In this document: in pieces, positions 53,663-63,010 of the stretch
How positions within the stretch are numbered: the stretch's first letter is position 1
Layout of the letters: each line of letters begins with the position of its first letter
DNA from: Prado023 sp963774745
GTDB lineage: Bacteria; Actinomycetota; Actinomycetes; S36-B12; CAIYMF01
DNA: 64,000 nt
Reading direction: 5' to 3'
NCBI GenBank assembly: GCA_963774745.1
Contig: CAVZGE010000011.1
Location: 186,001-250,000, forward strand
The notes under the pieces: model-generated
What the model was told of the DNA's origin: nothing
The model's input: the letters and a program-made list of their open reading frames with translations, nothing else
Database searches by the model: none
Made by a program: the position numbers and the translations under genes

Positions 53663-56600
53663 ATGGCCCGACCGATCCCCGCTCGCGCTGCCGTCTGCGC
53701 CCTGGGCCTGCTGCTGGTGGGAGTGCCGCTGCCCGCCGCGCCCGCCGCGGCGGTGTCGGCCCCGATGGTGACGTTCATCACCGGCGGGGTCCGCGTCGAT
53801 TGGGCCGGTGAGCCGGGGCGGGACTACGCCGTGTCCGTCGAGGAGGACGCGGCCGGTGGTGGTGTGGGCGAGATCTTCCACTGCTACACGTGGGCCCCGA
53901 TGCCCCCGGTGTGTGCGGTCACCGGGCTGTTGCCGCGCACCGTCTACACGGTGTCGGTGACCGACTACGACACTGGCGACTACTCGACCACGTGGGTCCG
54001 CACCCCGGGCGCGCCGTCCGCGCCGTCCGGGTTGTCCGCGATGGTCGTCGGGGAGGACGGCGCCAACCGGGTGGTGGAGTTCGGGTGGCCTGCCGCCGGC
54101 GACGGTGGCACGCCTGTCACCGGGTACCGGTTCACGGTTGACGGGGCGGCGTACACGGACACCGCGTTGACCCGGCGGTTGCCACTGTCGCCCGGTCGGC
54201 ACACCGCGACGGTGGAGGCGATCACCGCGTGGGGGACGTCCCCGGCGCGTTCGTTGACGTTCACGGTGCCCGGTGTGCCGGCGTTGAACCCGACCGTGTC
54301 CGACGCGCGCGGGACCCGCCCGACGGTGAACTGGTCGGCGTACGACGTCGGCGGCGCCACCTACGACGTGACGGTCGTCTCCGGCCCGCGGGGGACGGTC
54401 GCCACCTGCCCACCGACGACCGCGCTGTCCTGCACGTTGCCTCGCCTTGCTGATGACACGTACACAGTGACGGTGCACGCGGGCGGGGCATATGGGGTGG
54501 CGGGGACCACCGCGTCGACAACGATCACCGTCGCCCGGACAGCCCCCAGCGCGCCGACGGCGGTGACCGCAACGCGAACCGGTCCGGCGTCCCGGGACGG
54601 CGGACCGGTGACCGTCACGTGGCAGCCGCCCGCCGACGATGGTGGTGACCCGATCCTCGGCTACCGGGTGGTGTTCTCCCACCCGGGCAACAGGATCGAG
54701 TTCAACACGCCCGCCGGGGAACGGACCGTCCCCGAGGTCATACTGCTCGCCGGTCTGGTCACCGTGACGGTGAGCGCCCGCAACGCCCTCGGGTACTCAC
54801 CGGAGGCAACTGACACCGTGACCGTCCCGATTGCCCCGGACTCACCGAGCAGCAGTCGTTCGTACCCGTCCGGCGACGGTGAGGTCACCGTCGAATGGAT
54901 CGCGCCGAGCACCGGCCCGACCCCGGAGGAGTACCGGGTGGACGTGACCGACACGAGCATCCCCGGCGGGGCGGTGGGCTGGGTGATCCGCCCGGGGTCG
55001 ACCCGGTCGTTCACGGCACCCGGGTTGACCGTGGGGCACGTGTACGAGTTCGCTGTCACGTCGTTGACCGCCGGGGCGGAAAGCACCCCGGTGATGACCC
55101 GCACGACCGTGGAAGGGCGCCCTGGTGCGCCGCAGGACCTGTCAACTTCGTTCGGAACGCGAACACGCGGAGCAACCACCGTCCCGCTCACGGTCACATG
55201 GGGGGCACCTGCCGACACGGACGTGCACACACCGGTCCTCCACTACACAGTGGTCATCGGCTCGACTGTGCACACCGTTGACGCGGGAACTCCCACCTTC
55301 ACGGTCGATGTTCCCGTCGGTGGGGCGATTCCGATCTGGGTCGCGGCACAGAACAGGTGGGGCGAGGGCGCACGGGCCTACGCCACAGTCGTCTCACCTG
55401 ACCTGCTCCCGGTCGAGGTTCCCAGCGCCCCGCGCGCCATCATCGTGACCCGCACCGGGGACAGGATCACCATCCGATGGTCCTCACCGGCCGATGACGG
55501 CGGCGACAGCGACCTCACCTACCTCGCGATCGCGTCCGCTAACGGGGGGCTGGGCGAGCCGTGCCCAGTTCCGGATGGTGCCCTCACCTGCACCATGGTG
55601 CTGCCCCGCGGCGCGGACTACCGCGTTGAGGTGTTCGCGTCGAACTCCGCCGGGAACAGCCGCCCGGGGATCGCCGACGTGACCATCCCCGACGTGCCCG
55701 CCGCCCCCACCGGGGTGGACGCGACCGTGACCGGCTCCGGCCAGGTCACCCTGACGTGGGCGGACCCGACCGACGACGGTGGCGCCCCGATCACCGGGTA
55801 CCGGGTCACCGTCGGCAGCAGCGCCCCGATCGACCTGCCCGCCAGCGCGACCCAGCACACCCTCAGCGGGCTGCCCCCCGGACCGGCCACCTTCACGGTC
55901 GCCGCAGTCAACGAGATGGGCGACGGGGCACCTGCGGGCATCACCGCGAGAGTTCCCGGCGCCCCGGGCGCCCCGACCGGGTTGGCCGCGCAACGGCTCC
56001 TCGGTGGGCTGCACCTGACATGGGACGCCCCCACCGACGACGGCGGCAGCCCGATCACCGGGTACCGGCTCACCGTGGGCAGCACCGCCCCGATCGACCT
56101 GCCCGCCGGGCGGACCGAGCACACGATCACCGGGCTGGACCGGTCCCGGGACTACCCGATCGACGTTGCCACCCTGACCGCGTTCGAGCAGTCCGCCGCG
56201 GTGACCGCAACGGCGACGACCGGCGGTGGCCCTGCCTCCCCCCTCGGGGTGACGACCACCGCGGCCGGACCCGGCGCAGTCACCGTGTCGTGGCAGCCCC
56301 CCGCCGATGACGGCGGCACCCCGATCGTCGGGTACACCATCACCGGCCCCGGCGGGCTGGTCGTCGACGTTCCCGCGGACAGCCACAGCGTCACCCTGAC
56401 CGGCTTGACCCCCGGGCTGGCCTCCCTGGCCGTGGCCACCCGGACCGGCTGGGCGACCAGCTCGGCCACCGTGGTCATGACCGGCGTTCCCAGCCCGGTG
56501 TCCAGCACCCCGGTCACCAGCACCCCGGTCCCCGCGGGCCAGGTCACCACCACGCCGCAGGCGGGCCCCAGCCGGATCACTGCGACCGCGACCGGATCCC

Positions 56601-57103
56601 GGGCGGTGACCGTGACGGTCACCCCGCGCGCGCCGGACACCCGGTACACCGTGCGGCTGCAACGCAGGACCGGCGCCCGGTGGGCCACCGTTCGCACCGG
56701 GCACACCCGCGAGCGCACCCGGGTGATCACGTTCCCCGGGCTGCCCGCCGGGCGCTACCGGGCGGTGCTGCCCGGCCAGCCCGATCGCGCGCGCGCGATC
56801 AGCGGCAGCGTCCTGGTGACCACAGCCCGGATCACCGTCTCCCCCATCAGGGCTGGTGCCGCCACGGTCGCCTACCGGATGCCCGTGGGCATCAGCACCC
56901 CGGGGCTGCGCCTGACGGTCCACCGGCGCGGGGACGGCACCGGCTCGTGGCGCCTGGTCGGCAGGTTCCCGCTGTGGCCGCATTCCCGGGGCACCACCGG
57001 CAACACGGTCGCGCTGACCGACCCCGGCTGGTACCGGGTCACCCTGACCACCGCATCCGGCGTCCCGGTCACCAGCCCCGGCACCTCGTTCCGGGTCCGG
57101 TGA
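53663..57103 (+). CDS. Large secreted fibronectin type III repeat protein
   Basis: A 1,146-residue exported protein. Signal AAVCALGLLLVGVPLPAAPA then about ten FN3 modules of some 90 residues; each shows the core pattern of the type VTLTWADPTDDGGAPITGYR. Modules near residues 350 to 960 share the ADDGG-P-I-x-GY signature and are similar at DNA level. The last 190 residues are Thr/Arg-rich with no membrane anchor or sorting signal, so it is probably released or bound non-covalently. GAGGAG nine bases upstream supports ATG 53663. Function unknown; perhaps adhesion. Confidence 0.9.
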   Translation: MARPIPARAAVCALGLLLVGVPLPAAPAAAVSAPMVTFITGGVRVDWAGEPGRDYAVSVEEDAAGGGVGEIFHCYTWAPMPPVCAVTGLLPRTVYTVSVTDYDTGDYSTTWVRTPGAPSAPSGLSAMVVGEDGANRVVEFGWPAAGDGGTPVTGYRFTVDGAAYTDTALTRRLPLSPGRHTATVEAITAWGTSPARSLTFTVPGVPALNPTVSDARGTRPTVNWSAYDVGGATYDVTVVSGPRGTVATCPPTTALSCTLPRLADDTYTVTVHAGGAYGVAGTTASTTITVARTAPSAPTAVTATRTGPASRDGGPVTVTWQPPADDGGDPILGYRVVFSHPGNRIEFNTPAGERTVPEVILLAGLVTVTVSARNALGYSPEATDTVTVPIAPDSPSSSRSYPSGDGEVTVEWIAPSTGPTPEEYRVDVTDTSIPGGAVGWVIRPGSTRSFTAPGLTVGHVYEFAVTSLTAGAESTPVMTRTTVEGRPGAPQDLSTSFGTRTRGATTVPLTVTWGAPADTDVHTPVLHYTVVIGSTVHTVDAGTPTFTVDVPVGGAIPIWVAAQNRWGEGARAYATVVSPDLLPVEVPSAPRAIIVTRTGDRITIRWSSPADDGGDSDLTYLAIASANGGLGEPCPVPDGALTCTMVLPRGADYRVEVFASNSAGNSRPGIADVTIPDVPAAPTGVDATVTGSGQVTLTWADPTDDGGAPITGYRVTVGSSAPIDLPASATQHTLSGLPPGPATFTVAAVNEMGDGAPAGITARVPGAPGAPTGLAAQRLLGGLHLTWDAPTDDGGSPITGYRLTVGSTAPIDLPAGRTEHTITGLDRSRDYPIDVATLTAFEQSAAVTATATTGGGPASPLGVTTTAAGPGAVTVSWQPPADDGGTPIVGYTITGPGGLVVDVPADSHSVTLTGLTPGLASLAVATRTGWATSSATVVMTGVPSPVSSTPVTSTPVPAGQVTTTPQAGPSRITATATGSRAVTVTVTPRAPDTRYTVRLQRRTGARWATVRTGHTRERTRVITFPGLPAGRYRAVLPGQPDRARAISGSVLVTTARITVSPIRAGAATVAYRMPVGISTPGLRLTVHRRGDGTGSWRLVGRFPLWPHSRGTTGNTVALTDPGWYRVTLTTASGVPVTSPGTSFRVR
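54600..56310 (+). repeat. FN3 module repeats
   Basis: A motif encoding D-D-G-G-x-P-I-x-G-Y recurs at about 54637, 55495, 55774, 56035 and 56305, spaced by multiples of roughly 260-270 bp, marking FN3 modules. The nearest pair (55774 and 56035) share long near-identical runs, suggesting recent duplication. Confidence 0.75.
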
Positions 57104-57144
57104 CCGCCGTCCGGTCACCAGGAGGGTCCCCCGTGCCGGCCGAG

Positions 57145-57163
57145 GGCCGGACCGGTCCCGGCC
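57145..57163 (+). terminator. Hairpin after FN3 gene
   Basis: GGCCGGA (57145-57151) pairs with TCCCGGCC (57156-57163) around a CCGG loop with one bulge, 41 bp after the FN3 stop. No U-tract. Confidence 0.4.
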
Positions 57164-57239
57164 GGGAGCCTGAACGCCCGCCGACAGCCCCGGTACGCAT
57201 CCGGTGGCGGGCCGTGACCCCCGGCGCTACCCTCCCGGG

Positions 57240-57914
57240 ATGCGCTGGCCCCGAGGACCTCGTCGGCACGAGATGTCGCGGCGCGCGGTGCTGGCCTGCG
57301 CCCTGGCGGCTGCGGTGCTGGTGACCGCCAGCACGCCTCCCGCGGTGGCGCGCACCGATCCGGGGTCCGGAGGCGGGTGGAGCCCGCTCATCGATTCGCT
57401 GCCCGATGCGCACTGGGACCCGTGCCGCATCCACACCTACATGGTGATGCTCAACGGGACCAGCCCGAAGGAGCTCGCGGCGGTCCGCCGGGGGTTCGAC
57501 GACGTCTCCGCGGCTTCGAGGTCGATCACGTGGGCGTACCAGGGCACCATCTCCGGGCAGGCCGCCACGCCCCCCGCCCGCAACTTCGCGGACCCGGGCG
57601 AGCCGGACGTGATCGTGTTCATGTCGAGGGCGAGGAAGGGGCGCACCCTCGGGTACGGCGGGGCGAGCGCGTCCAGCGGGAACCGCCAGTTCCGCTACGG
57701 GGAGGTCATCATCTACCCGCGGGGCCGGGCCCACACCGGGGCCAAGGAACGATCCCTGTACCAGCACGAGGTCGGGCACGTCATGGGCTTGGGGCACACC
57801 GGCGACCACGGCGACGTCATGTTCAAGCTGGACCTCGGCAGGACCGGGACACGCGGGTGGACGACCGGGCTGCAGACCCTGAGCATGACCTGTCAGGACA
57901 CGCAACCCGATTGA
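57240..57914 (+). CDS. Matrixin-like secreted metalloprotease
   Basis: A 224-residue exported zinc protease. Signal SRRAVLACALAAAVLVTAS after a basic stretch. Catalytic motif HEVGHVMGLGHTGDHGDVMF contains HExxHxxGxxH followed by the Met-turn region. Upstream segments LNGTSPKELAAVRRGFDDV and PDVIVFMSRARKG fit M10-type sequences. Start ATG 57240; ATG 57273 is possible and would still give a signal peptide. Confidence 0.85.
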   Translation: MRWPRGPRRHEMSRRAVLACALAAAVLVTASTPPAVARTDPGSGGGWSPLIDSLPDAHWDPCRIHTYMVMLNGTSPKELAAVRRGFDDVSAASRSITWAYQGTISGQAATPPARNFADPGEPDVIVFMSRARKGRTLGYGGASASSGNRQFRYGEVIIYPRGRAHTGAKERSLYQHEVGHVMGLGHTGDHGDVMFKLDLGRTGTRGWTTGLQTLSMTCQDTQPD

Positions 57915-58021
57915 CCGGCCGGCACAGCCACGGCGCGGGCACCGTTCGGGCCCCGGACGCCACGCGCCGGGCAGTCGCTGCGGACTAGCCTTGAGCCCAG
58001 GACCTGCGGAAGGGACGCACG

Positions 58022-58831
58022 ATGGGCCGGCTCAGCGTCATCTCGGACATGGACGGGGTCATCTACCGGGGTAAGGAGCTCATCCCGGGGGCCCAGGACT
58101 TCGTGGCCCACATGCGGGACAACCACATCCCGTTCCTGTTCCTGACCAACAACTCCGAGCAGACGCCCCTGGACCTCAAGCGCAAGCTCGACGGGATGGG
58201 GATCCACGGCCTGACGGAGGCCAACTTCATCACCGCGGGCATCGCCACCGCACAGTTCCTGCACGCCCAGCGCCCGCACTCGACCGCCTACGTGGTCGGC
58301 GGCAGCGGCCTGGCCGCCGAGCTCTACAAGGTCGGGTACTCGATCACCGAGAGCCACCCGGAGTACGTCGTGGTCGGCAAGACGGCCAACTTCAACTTCG
58401 CCACCATGCGCAAGGCCGCGCAACTCATCGACGCCGGGGCCAAGTTCATCGGCACGAACCCGGACCTGATCGATCCCGTGGAGGGGGGCACCGAGCCCGC
58501 CGCCGGGGTGATCCTGGCCGCGATCGAGGCCGCGACCGGCAAGAAGCCCTACATCGTGGGCAAGCCCAATTCGCTGATGATGATCTACGCCCGGCAGATG
58601 CTCGGCGCGCACGCCGAGGACTGCGTGATGGTCGGCGACCGCATGGACACCGACATCGTCGGCGGGCTCGAGGCCGGGATGCGCACCGCCCTGGTGCTGT
58701 CGGGGGTGTCGAGGCCGGAGACCATCGAGGCGTTCCCCTACCGCCCGGACTTCGTGTTCGACTCGGTGGGCTCGATCGACTGGGACGCCCTGCAGGCCGG
58801 GCTCGCCGATCCCGACGAGGGCGCACCGTGA
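58022..58831 (+). CDS. HAD-IIA (NagD/AraL-like) phosphatase
   Basis: A 269-residue HAD hydrolase: DMDGVIYRGKELIPG (motif I, nucleophile Asp), FLTNNSEQTPLDLKRKLDG (II), GKPNSLMMIYA (III Lys) and GDRMDTDIVGGLEAGMRTAL (IV). Type IIA cap. RBS GAAGG upstream. Overlaps the next gene by 4 bp (GTGA). In Bacillus araL-araM is the same pair, with AraM a glycerol-1-phosphate dehydrogenase, so the likely role is on glycerol phosphate or a related sugar phosphate; this is inference. Confidence 0.9.
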   Translation: MGRLSVISDMDGVIYRGKELIPGAQDFVAHMRDNHIPFLFLTNNSEQTPLDLKRKLDGMGIHGLTEANFITAGIATAQFLHAQRPHSTAYVVGGSGLAAELYKVGYSITESHPEYVVVGKTANFNFATMRKAAQLIDAGAKFIGTNPDLIDPVEGGTEPAAGVILAAIEAATGKKPYIVGKPNSLMMIYARQMLGAHAEDCVMVGDRMDTDIVGGLEAGMRTALVLSGVSRPETIEAFPYRPDFVFDSVGSIDWDALQAGLADPDEGAP

Positions 58832-59883
58832 CCACCGCCATCCAGATCCCGACGCTGCTGCGGATCAAGCCCAACACGCTCTACAAGCTCGGCAAGTACC
58901 TGCGCCGCAACGACTTCAACCGGATCGCCCTGTTCTACGGCGAGGGGATGGAGGCGATGCTCGGCCAGACCGTGGAGATCTCCCTGGACAGCTCGGAGAT
59001 CAAGGCCCGGCACACCGAGACGGTCACCACAAACGACATCGAGGCCGTGGTCACCAGCGCGTTCGCGATGCCGCGCACGACGGATGCGATCGTCGCCGTC
59101 GGGGGCGGGATGGCCATCGACTACGCCAAGTACGCGGGCTTCCTGGCCAGCAAGCCGGTGATCGCCGTGCCCACGGCGCTGTCCAACGACGGGTTCTGCT
59201 CCCCCGGCGCGAGCCTGCGGGTGGCCGGCAAGCGGGTCAGCGCCCCGGCCAACCTGCCGTTCGGCGTCGTCCTGGACACCGCGGTGATCGCCAGGTCGCC
59301 GCAGCGCTTCACCCACTCCGGGGTCGGCGACATGCTCAGCAAGTACTCCGCCGTGCACGACTGGAAGCTCGCGTACTGGGAGACCGGCGAACAGGTCAAC
59401 GACTTCGCCGTGCTGATCGCGCTGCAGAGCGTGGAGAACTTCGTCAACTACCCGAACAAGTCGATCGGCGACCTGGACTTCATCAAGCTGATGGCCGGGG
59501 CGCTGGTGATGAGCGGGGTGGCCATGGAGGTCTCGGGCTCCTCGCGCCCCGCCTCGGGCAGCGAGCACCTGATCTCGCACGCCTACGAGAAGGTCGCCGA
59601 GCACCCCAGCATGCACGGCCTGCAGGTGGGGCTTGCCTCGATCGCCACGATGTGGCTCCAGGAGCACCCGCGCCTCGAGGACGTCATGTCGGTCCTGGCC
59701 GAGACCGGCTTCATGCACTACGTGAAGGAGCACCCGCTGGACCGGGCGGCGTTCGTCGAGGCGATCCGGCTGGCCCCGACGATCAAGGACCAGTACTACA
59801 CGATCCTGAGCCCGAAGGGGAACGTCGACAGGCTCGCGGAGTTCGTCACCGACAGCCCGGTCTGGGACGGCCTGCTGGTCTGA
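58828..59883 (+). CDS. sn-Glycerol-1-phosphate dehydrogenase, AraM/EgsA-like
   Basis: A 351-residue member of the iron-containing alcohol dehydrogenase-like family that reduces DHAP to glycerol-1-phosphate. Cofactor motif VAVGGGMAIDYAKY; VPTALSNDGFCSPGASLRVA; metal ligands in GVGDMLSKYSAVHDW (Asp), GSEHLISHAYEKV (His) and HPSMHGLQVGLA (His). In archaea G1P is the lipid backbone; in Bacillus AraM supplies G1P for PcrB-type lipids. Start GTG overlaps the HAD stop. Rare in actinobacteria in my reading. Confidence 0.9.
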   Translation: MTTAIQIPTLLRIKPNTLYKLGKYLRRNDFNRIALFYGEGMEAMLGQTVEISLDSSEIKARHTETVTTNDIEAVVTSAFAMPRTTDAIVAVGGGMAIDYAKYAGFLASKPVIAVPTALSNDGFCSPGASLRVAGKRVSAPANLPFGVVLDTAVIARSPQRFTHSGVGDMLSKYSAVHDWKLAYWETGEQVNDFAVLIALQSVENFVNYPNKSIGDLDFIKLMAGALVMSGVAMEVSGSSRPASGSEHLISHAYEKVAEHPSMHGLQVGLASIATMWLQEHPRLEDVMSVLAETGFMHYVKEHPLDRAAFVEAIRLAPTIKDQYYTILSPKGNVDRLAEFVTDSPVWDGLLV

Positions 59884-59955
59884 CACCGCGCAGGACCGGC
59901 GCGGCTCGGGTCGATCCCGCTGCCGGGGTCGCCGATCGTCATTACGCTGGACCCC

Positions 59956-61014
59956 GTGCCGTCACTTGCCTCCGCCGCCGTCCGCCTCGCCGAGTCGTCC
60001 GGGGACGGCCCATCGCTGGGCATCCCGTGGGAGGTCTGGGCGCTGACGCTGGGCGTCATCGTGGCGCTGTTCACCTTCGACCTGGTGATCAGCGGGCGCA
60101 ACCCGCACGCCGTCGGGTTCAAGGAGGCCGCCGGGTGGTCGGTGTTCTACATCTCGGTGGCGATCGTCTTCGGCCTGGTTTTCGGGGCGTGGGCGGGATC
60201 CCCCTACGGCGCTGAGTACTTCGCCGGGTACATCGTCGAGAAGACCCTGTCCATCGACAACCTGTTCGTCTTCGTGATCATCATGTCGGCCTTCGCCGTC
60301 CCCGCCGAGCACCGGCACAAGCTGCTCACCCTGGGCATCGCCCTGGCCCTGGTGCTGCGGGCGATCTTCATCGCGATCGGCGCGACCCTGCTGGCCTACT
60401 TCTCGTTCATGTTCCTGATCTTCGGCGCGATCCTGATCTACACCGGGATCAAGCTCTACCAGCACCGCGACGAGGATCCCGACATCGAGGACAACGCCCT
60501 CGTGCGCGCGACGAAGAAGCGGATCCCGGTCACCGAGGACTACCGCGAGGGGCACTTCTTCGTCCGCGAGGAGGGCATCCGCAAGGCCACGCCGCTGTTC
60601 ATCGCGTTCGTCGCGATCGCCTCCACCGACATCCTCTTCGCCCTGGACTCGATCCCCGCCGTCTACGGCGTGACCGACGAGCCGTTCATCGTGTTCGCCG
60701 CCAATGCCTTCGCCCTGCTGGGCCTGCGCGCGCTGTTCTTCCTCGTCGACGGCCTGCTCGATCGCCTGATCTACCTGTCGTCCGGCCTGGCGTTCATCCT
60801 GGTCTTCATCGGGTTCAAGCTGGTGCTGCACTGGGCGCACGGGATCTGGCCCGAGGTTCCCGAGATGACGATCACCTTCTCGCTGGCGGTCATCGTGGTT
60901 GTCCTGGCCGTCACCACGATCGCCAGCCTGGTGGCCGTCCGCCGCGACCCGTCGAAGCGGGCGCACGCCGGCTCCTTCACCGACAACGTCGACAAGGACG
61001 GCCCCGGGATCTGA
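59956..61014 (+). CDS. TerC-family membrane protein
   Basis: A 352-residue TerC/Alx-type protein with about nine membrane helices. Signature: EKTLSIDNLFVFVIIMSAFA near the middle and TDILFALDSIPAVYGVTDEP with the two acidic residues of the metal path. These proteins export Mn2+ or protect against tellurite. No yybP-ykoY riboswitch is seen in the short upstream gap. GTG 59956. Confidence 0.93.
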   Translation: MPSLASAAVRLAESSGDGPSLGIPWEVWALTLGVIVALFTFDLVISGRNPHAVGFKEAAGWSVFYISVAIVFGLVFGAWAGSPYGAEYFAGYIVEKTLSIDNLFVFVIIMSAFAVPAEHRHKLLTLGIALALVLRAIFIAIGATLLAYFSFMFLIFGAILIYTGIKLYQHRDEDPDIEDNALVRATKKRIPVTEDYREGHFFVREEGIRKATPLFIAFVAIASTDILFALDSIPAVYGVTDEPFIVFAANAFALLGLRALFFLVDGLLDRLIYLSSGLAFILVFIGFKLVLHWAHGIWPEVPEMTITFSLAVIVVVLAVTTIASLVAVRRDPSKRAHAGSFTDNVDKDGPGI

Positions 61015-61040
61015 CGCAGCGACGGCCCTCCCCCACGTGA

Positions 61041-61107
61041 TCCGCTTTCGCGCGGACCGATCCGTGGTTGGTCCGCCTATCGGAGCACCGATGCGCCGAG
61101 AAGCGGA
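61041..61107. other. Intergenic structured element, predicted three-way junction
   Basis: Outer stem TCCGCTT (61041-61047) with AAGCGGA (61101-61107), extended by CGCGC/GCGCC with bulges; two inner hairpins, GGACC/GGTCC (61054-61058 and 61070-61074) and TCGG/CCGA (61080-61083 and 61088-61091). It lies between the converging terC and efeB-like genes. It could be a bidirectional terminator or a small RNA. Confidence 0.5.
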
Positions 61108-61145
61108 CGAAGTGCGGCGGACGGACGGCGGGGGCGGGCGGGGCC

Positions 61146-62423
61146 TCAGGCGAGCAGGGATTGGCCGAGGTACTCGCCCGGTTGGGTGCCTCGGGGGACC
61201 GCGAACAGCGCCGAGCCGATGGGCGTGGTCCAGATGTTCAGGACATCGGAGGTGGCCAGGCGCTCCTGGATGGGCACGAACTGCGTGACCGGATCGGCCT
61301 GGTACGCGACGAAGATGAGTCCGGCGTCGGCCGTGCCGTCGGCAGCGATCCCGTCGTCGTAGTTGTACGGCCGACGCAGGATCCGCTCGGCCGGGGCCTG
61401 GGCGTGGGCTAGGCGCATGTGGGCGGTCGGTGGGATCACGAGGAACCCGTCGTCGTCGACGGCCTCGTAGTCCGGTGCGGTGAACTCGGTGCCACCGGTC
61501 AGGGGTGCCCCGTCGGACAGCCGCCGGCCGATGGAGTCCTCCTTGGTCATGACGTCCAGGCCGCCCCAGACCCGAAGGTCCATCGCGACCCGCCGCACCA
61601 CGATGGACGAGCCGCCCTCGAGCCAGGTCGGCGTGCCGGAACCGGCGCCCAGCCACACCACATCGGCGAAGTCCCCAGTCCCCGGCGTGGGGTTCACCGT
61701 GCCGTCCACCTGGCCGAACAGGTTGCGCCCGGTGATCCCCGCCGGCGCGGTGTTCGCCGGTCGGTGGAACCCGGACTGGGCCCAGCGCACGGTCGCGAAC
61801 GGGCCGGCATCGTTGAGCAGCACGCGCGTCGCGTGCGACACGGTGACGGGATCCTCGGCCGCGACCTGGAGCAGGAGGTCACCGCCGGACCAGCGGTCCT
61901 GGAGCTTGTCGATCGAGAAGGATGGCAGGCCCGCCGCCAGCCAGGCCGGTGCCTGGTCGGTCAACCCGGCCGCCTCCAGCAGGCCCATCCCGAAGCCCAC
62001 CGTGACCGTCAGCCGGGCAGGCACGACCGCGAGCTCCGGCTGGGGATCGGCCAGGGCGGGACGGCCCTCGGACAGTCGCTCGACGTCGTCGGTGAGCAGG
62101 CGCATCAACCGGACGAGCGCCTCACGGTCGACGTCGTCCTTCAGGTCCAGCGCGAGGAAGGCGGCGTTGGCCTGCAGGGGCGTCTCGACGCCCGCCTGGT
62201 GGATCCCGTGGAACGGCTCGATCGTGCTGCCCGGGACCGGCACGGTGCCCACCTCGGAGGCAGCGCTCCCGGAGTCACCGCCCGCGGGATCCCCCTCGGA
62301 CGCGACCGCGTACCCGGCAGCAGCCCCGACCGCCAGCCCGCCGACCCCGATGCCCAGCGCGCCGAGCAGCCCCCGACGGGTCACCCCGGCCGGGGGCGGT
62401 GCGGACTGCTGGTCGGGGACCAT
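61146..62423 (-). CDS. Dyp-type haem peroxidase, Tat-exported, EfeB-like
   Basis: A 425-residue dye-decolourising peroxidase. Twin-arginine signal TRRGLLGALGIGVGGLAVG. Family motif FGQVDGTVNPTPG (GxxDG, catalytic Asp), and AHMRLAHAQAPAERILRRPY with the proximal haem His; C-terminal GLIFVAYQADPVTQFVPIQE. It follows the copper chaperone by 9 bp and so probably shares its regulation. EfeB enzymes belong to iron uptake; no efeO or efeU is beside it. Confidence 0.92.
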   Translation of the reverse strand: MVPDQQSAPPPAGVTRRGLLGALGIGVGGLAVGAAAGYAVASEGDPAGGDSGSAASEVGTVPVPGSTIEPFHGIHQAGVETPLQANAAFLALDLKDDVDREALVRLMRLLTDDVERLSEGRPALADPQPELAVVPARLTVTVGFGMGLLEAAGLTDQAPAWLAAGLPSFSIDKLQDRWSGGDLLLQVAAEDPVTVSHATRVLLNDAGPFATVRWAQSGFHRPANTAPAGITGRNLFGQVDGTVNPTPGTGDFADVVWLGAGSGTPTWLEGGSSIVVRRVAMDLRVWGGLDVMTKEDSIGRRLSDGAPLTGGTEFTAPDYEAVDDDGFLVIPPTAHMRLAHAQAPAERILRRPYNYDDGIAADGTADAGLIFVAYQADPVTQFVPIQERLATSDVLNIWTTPIGSALFAVPRGTQPGEYLGQSLLA

Positions 62424-62432
62424 CCGCGTCGG

Positions 62433-62984
62433 TCAGCTCTCCGACGGGCTGGGCGACATGGACTCCATCGAGCCCTCGGCGGGCACGTACGACTCAGCGC
62501 CACCCTCGAACGGCTTGGCCACGCTGGTCCACGTCAGCGAGCCGCCGGCGTCGCACACGACCGTGATCTCGACCTCGTCGCCGGCCTCGATCGGGGCGGG
62601 CAGCTTCATCATCATCAGGTGGTCACTGCCCGGCTTGAGCTCGGCCGTTCCCCCGGCCGGCACGACCAGGCCGCCCTCCTTGGGCTGCATCACCATCGCG
62701 CCGTCCTTGTCGACGACCTCGTGGATCTCCATCATCCCGGCCGACGGGCTGGAGGCCGAGGTGATCGTGACGTCGGCATCACCGGGGTTGCTGAGGACCC
62801 CGAACGCGCCGGTCATGTCCTGGTCCTGGGCCTTGACCCACGGGTCGGCGATCGTCAGCGCACAGGCGCCGGCGGGGGCGGAGTTGGCGGCGTCGGTCGC
62901 GGTGTCGTCCGAGGCGCAGGCTGTCAGCAGGCCCAGCGAGAGGACGACCGCTGCAGGGACCACGAGGTGGCGGCGGACAGGCAT
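62433..62984 (-). CDS. PCu(A)C copper chaperone lipoprotein
   Basis: A 183-residue lipoprotein: signal LVVPAAVVLSLGLLTAC with lipobox LTAC, then the periplasmic copper chaperone fold. Copper ligands in SSPSAGMMEIHEVV and DHLMMMKLPAP, giving the His-Met-x-His-x-Met set. The Ser/Met tail SMESMSPSPSES may also bind copper. First gene of the pair with the peroxidase. Confidence 0.9.
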   Translation of the reverse strand: MPVRRHLVVPAAVVLSLGLLTACASDDTATDAANSAPAGACALTIADPWVKAQDQDMTGAFGVLSNPGDADVTITSASSPSAGMMEIHEVVDKDGAMVMQPKEGGLVVPAGGTAELKPGSDHLMMMKLPAPIEAGDEVEITVVCDAGGSLTWTSVAKPFEGGAESYVPAEGSMESMSPSPSES

Positions 62985-63010
62985 TGCGGCGCTCCTTCAG
63001 TCGGATTCGG

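Noticed and set aside
55484..57118. Minus-strand frame of 544 codons antisense to the FN3 gene
   Set aside because: Gly/Asp/Arg repeats mirror the FN3 modules; no signal or domain.
59884..59955. Manganese riboswitch before terC
   Set aside because: The gap is only 72 bp and lacks yybP-ykoY motifs.
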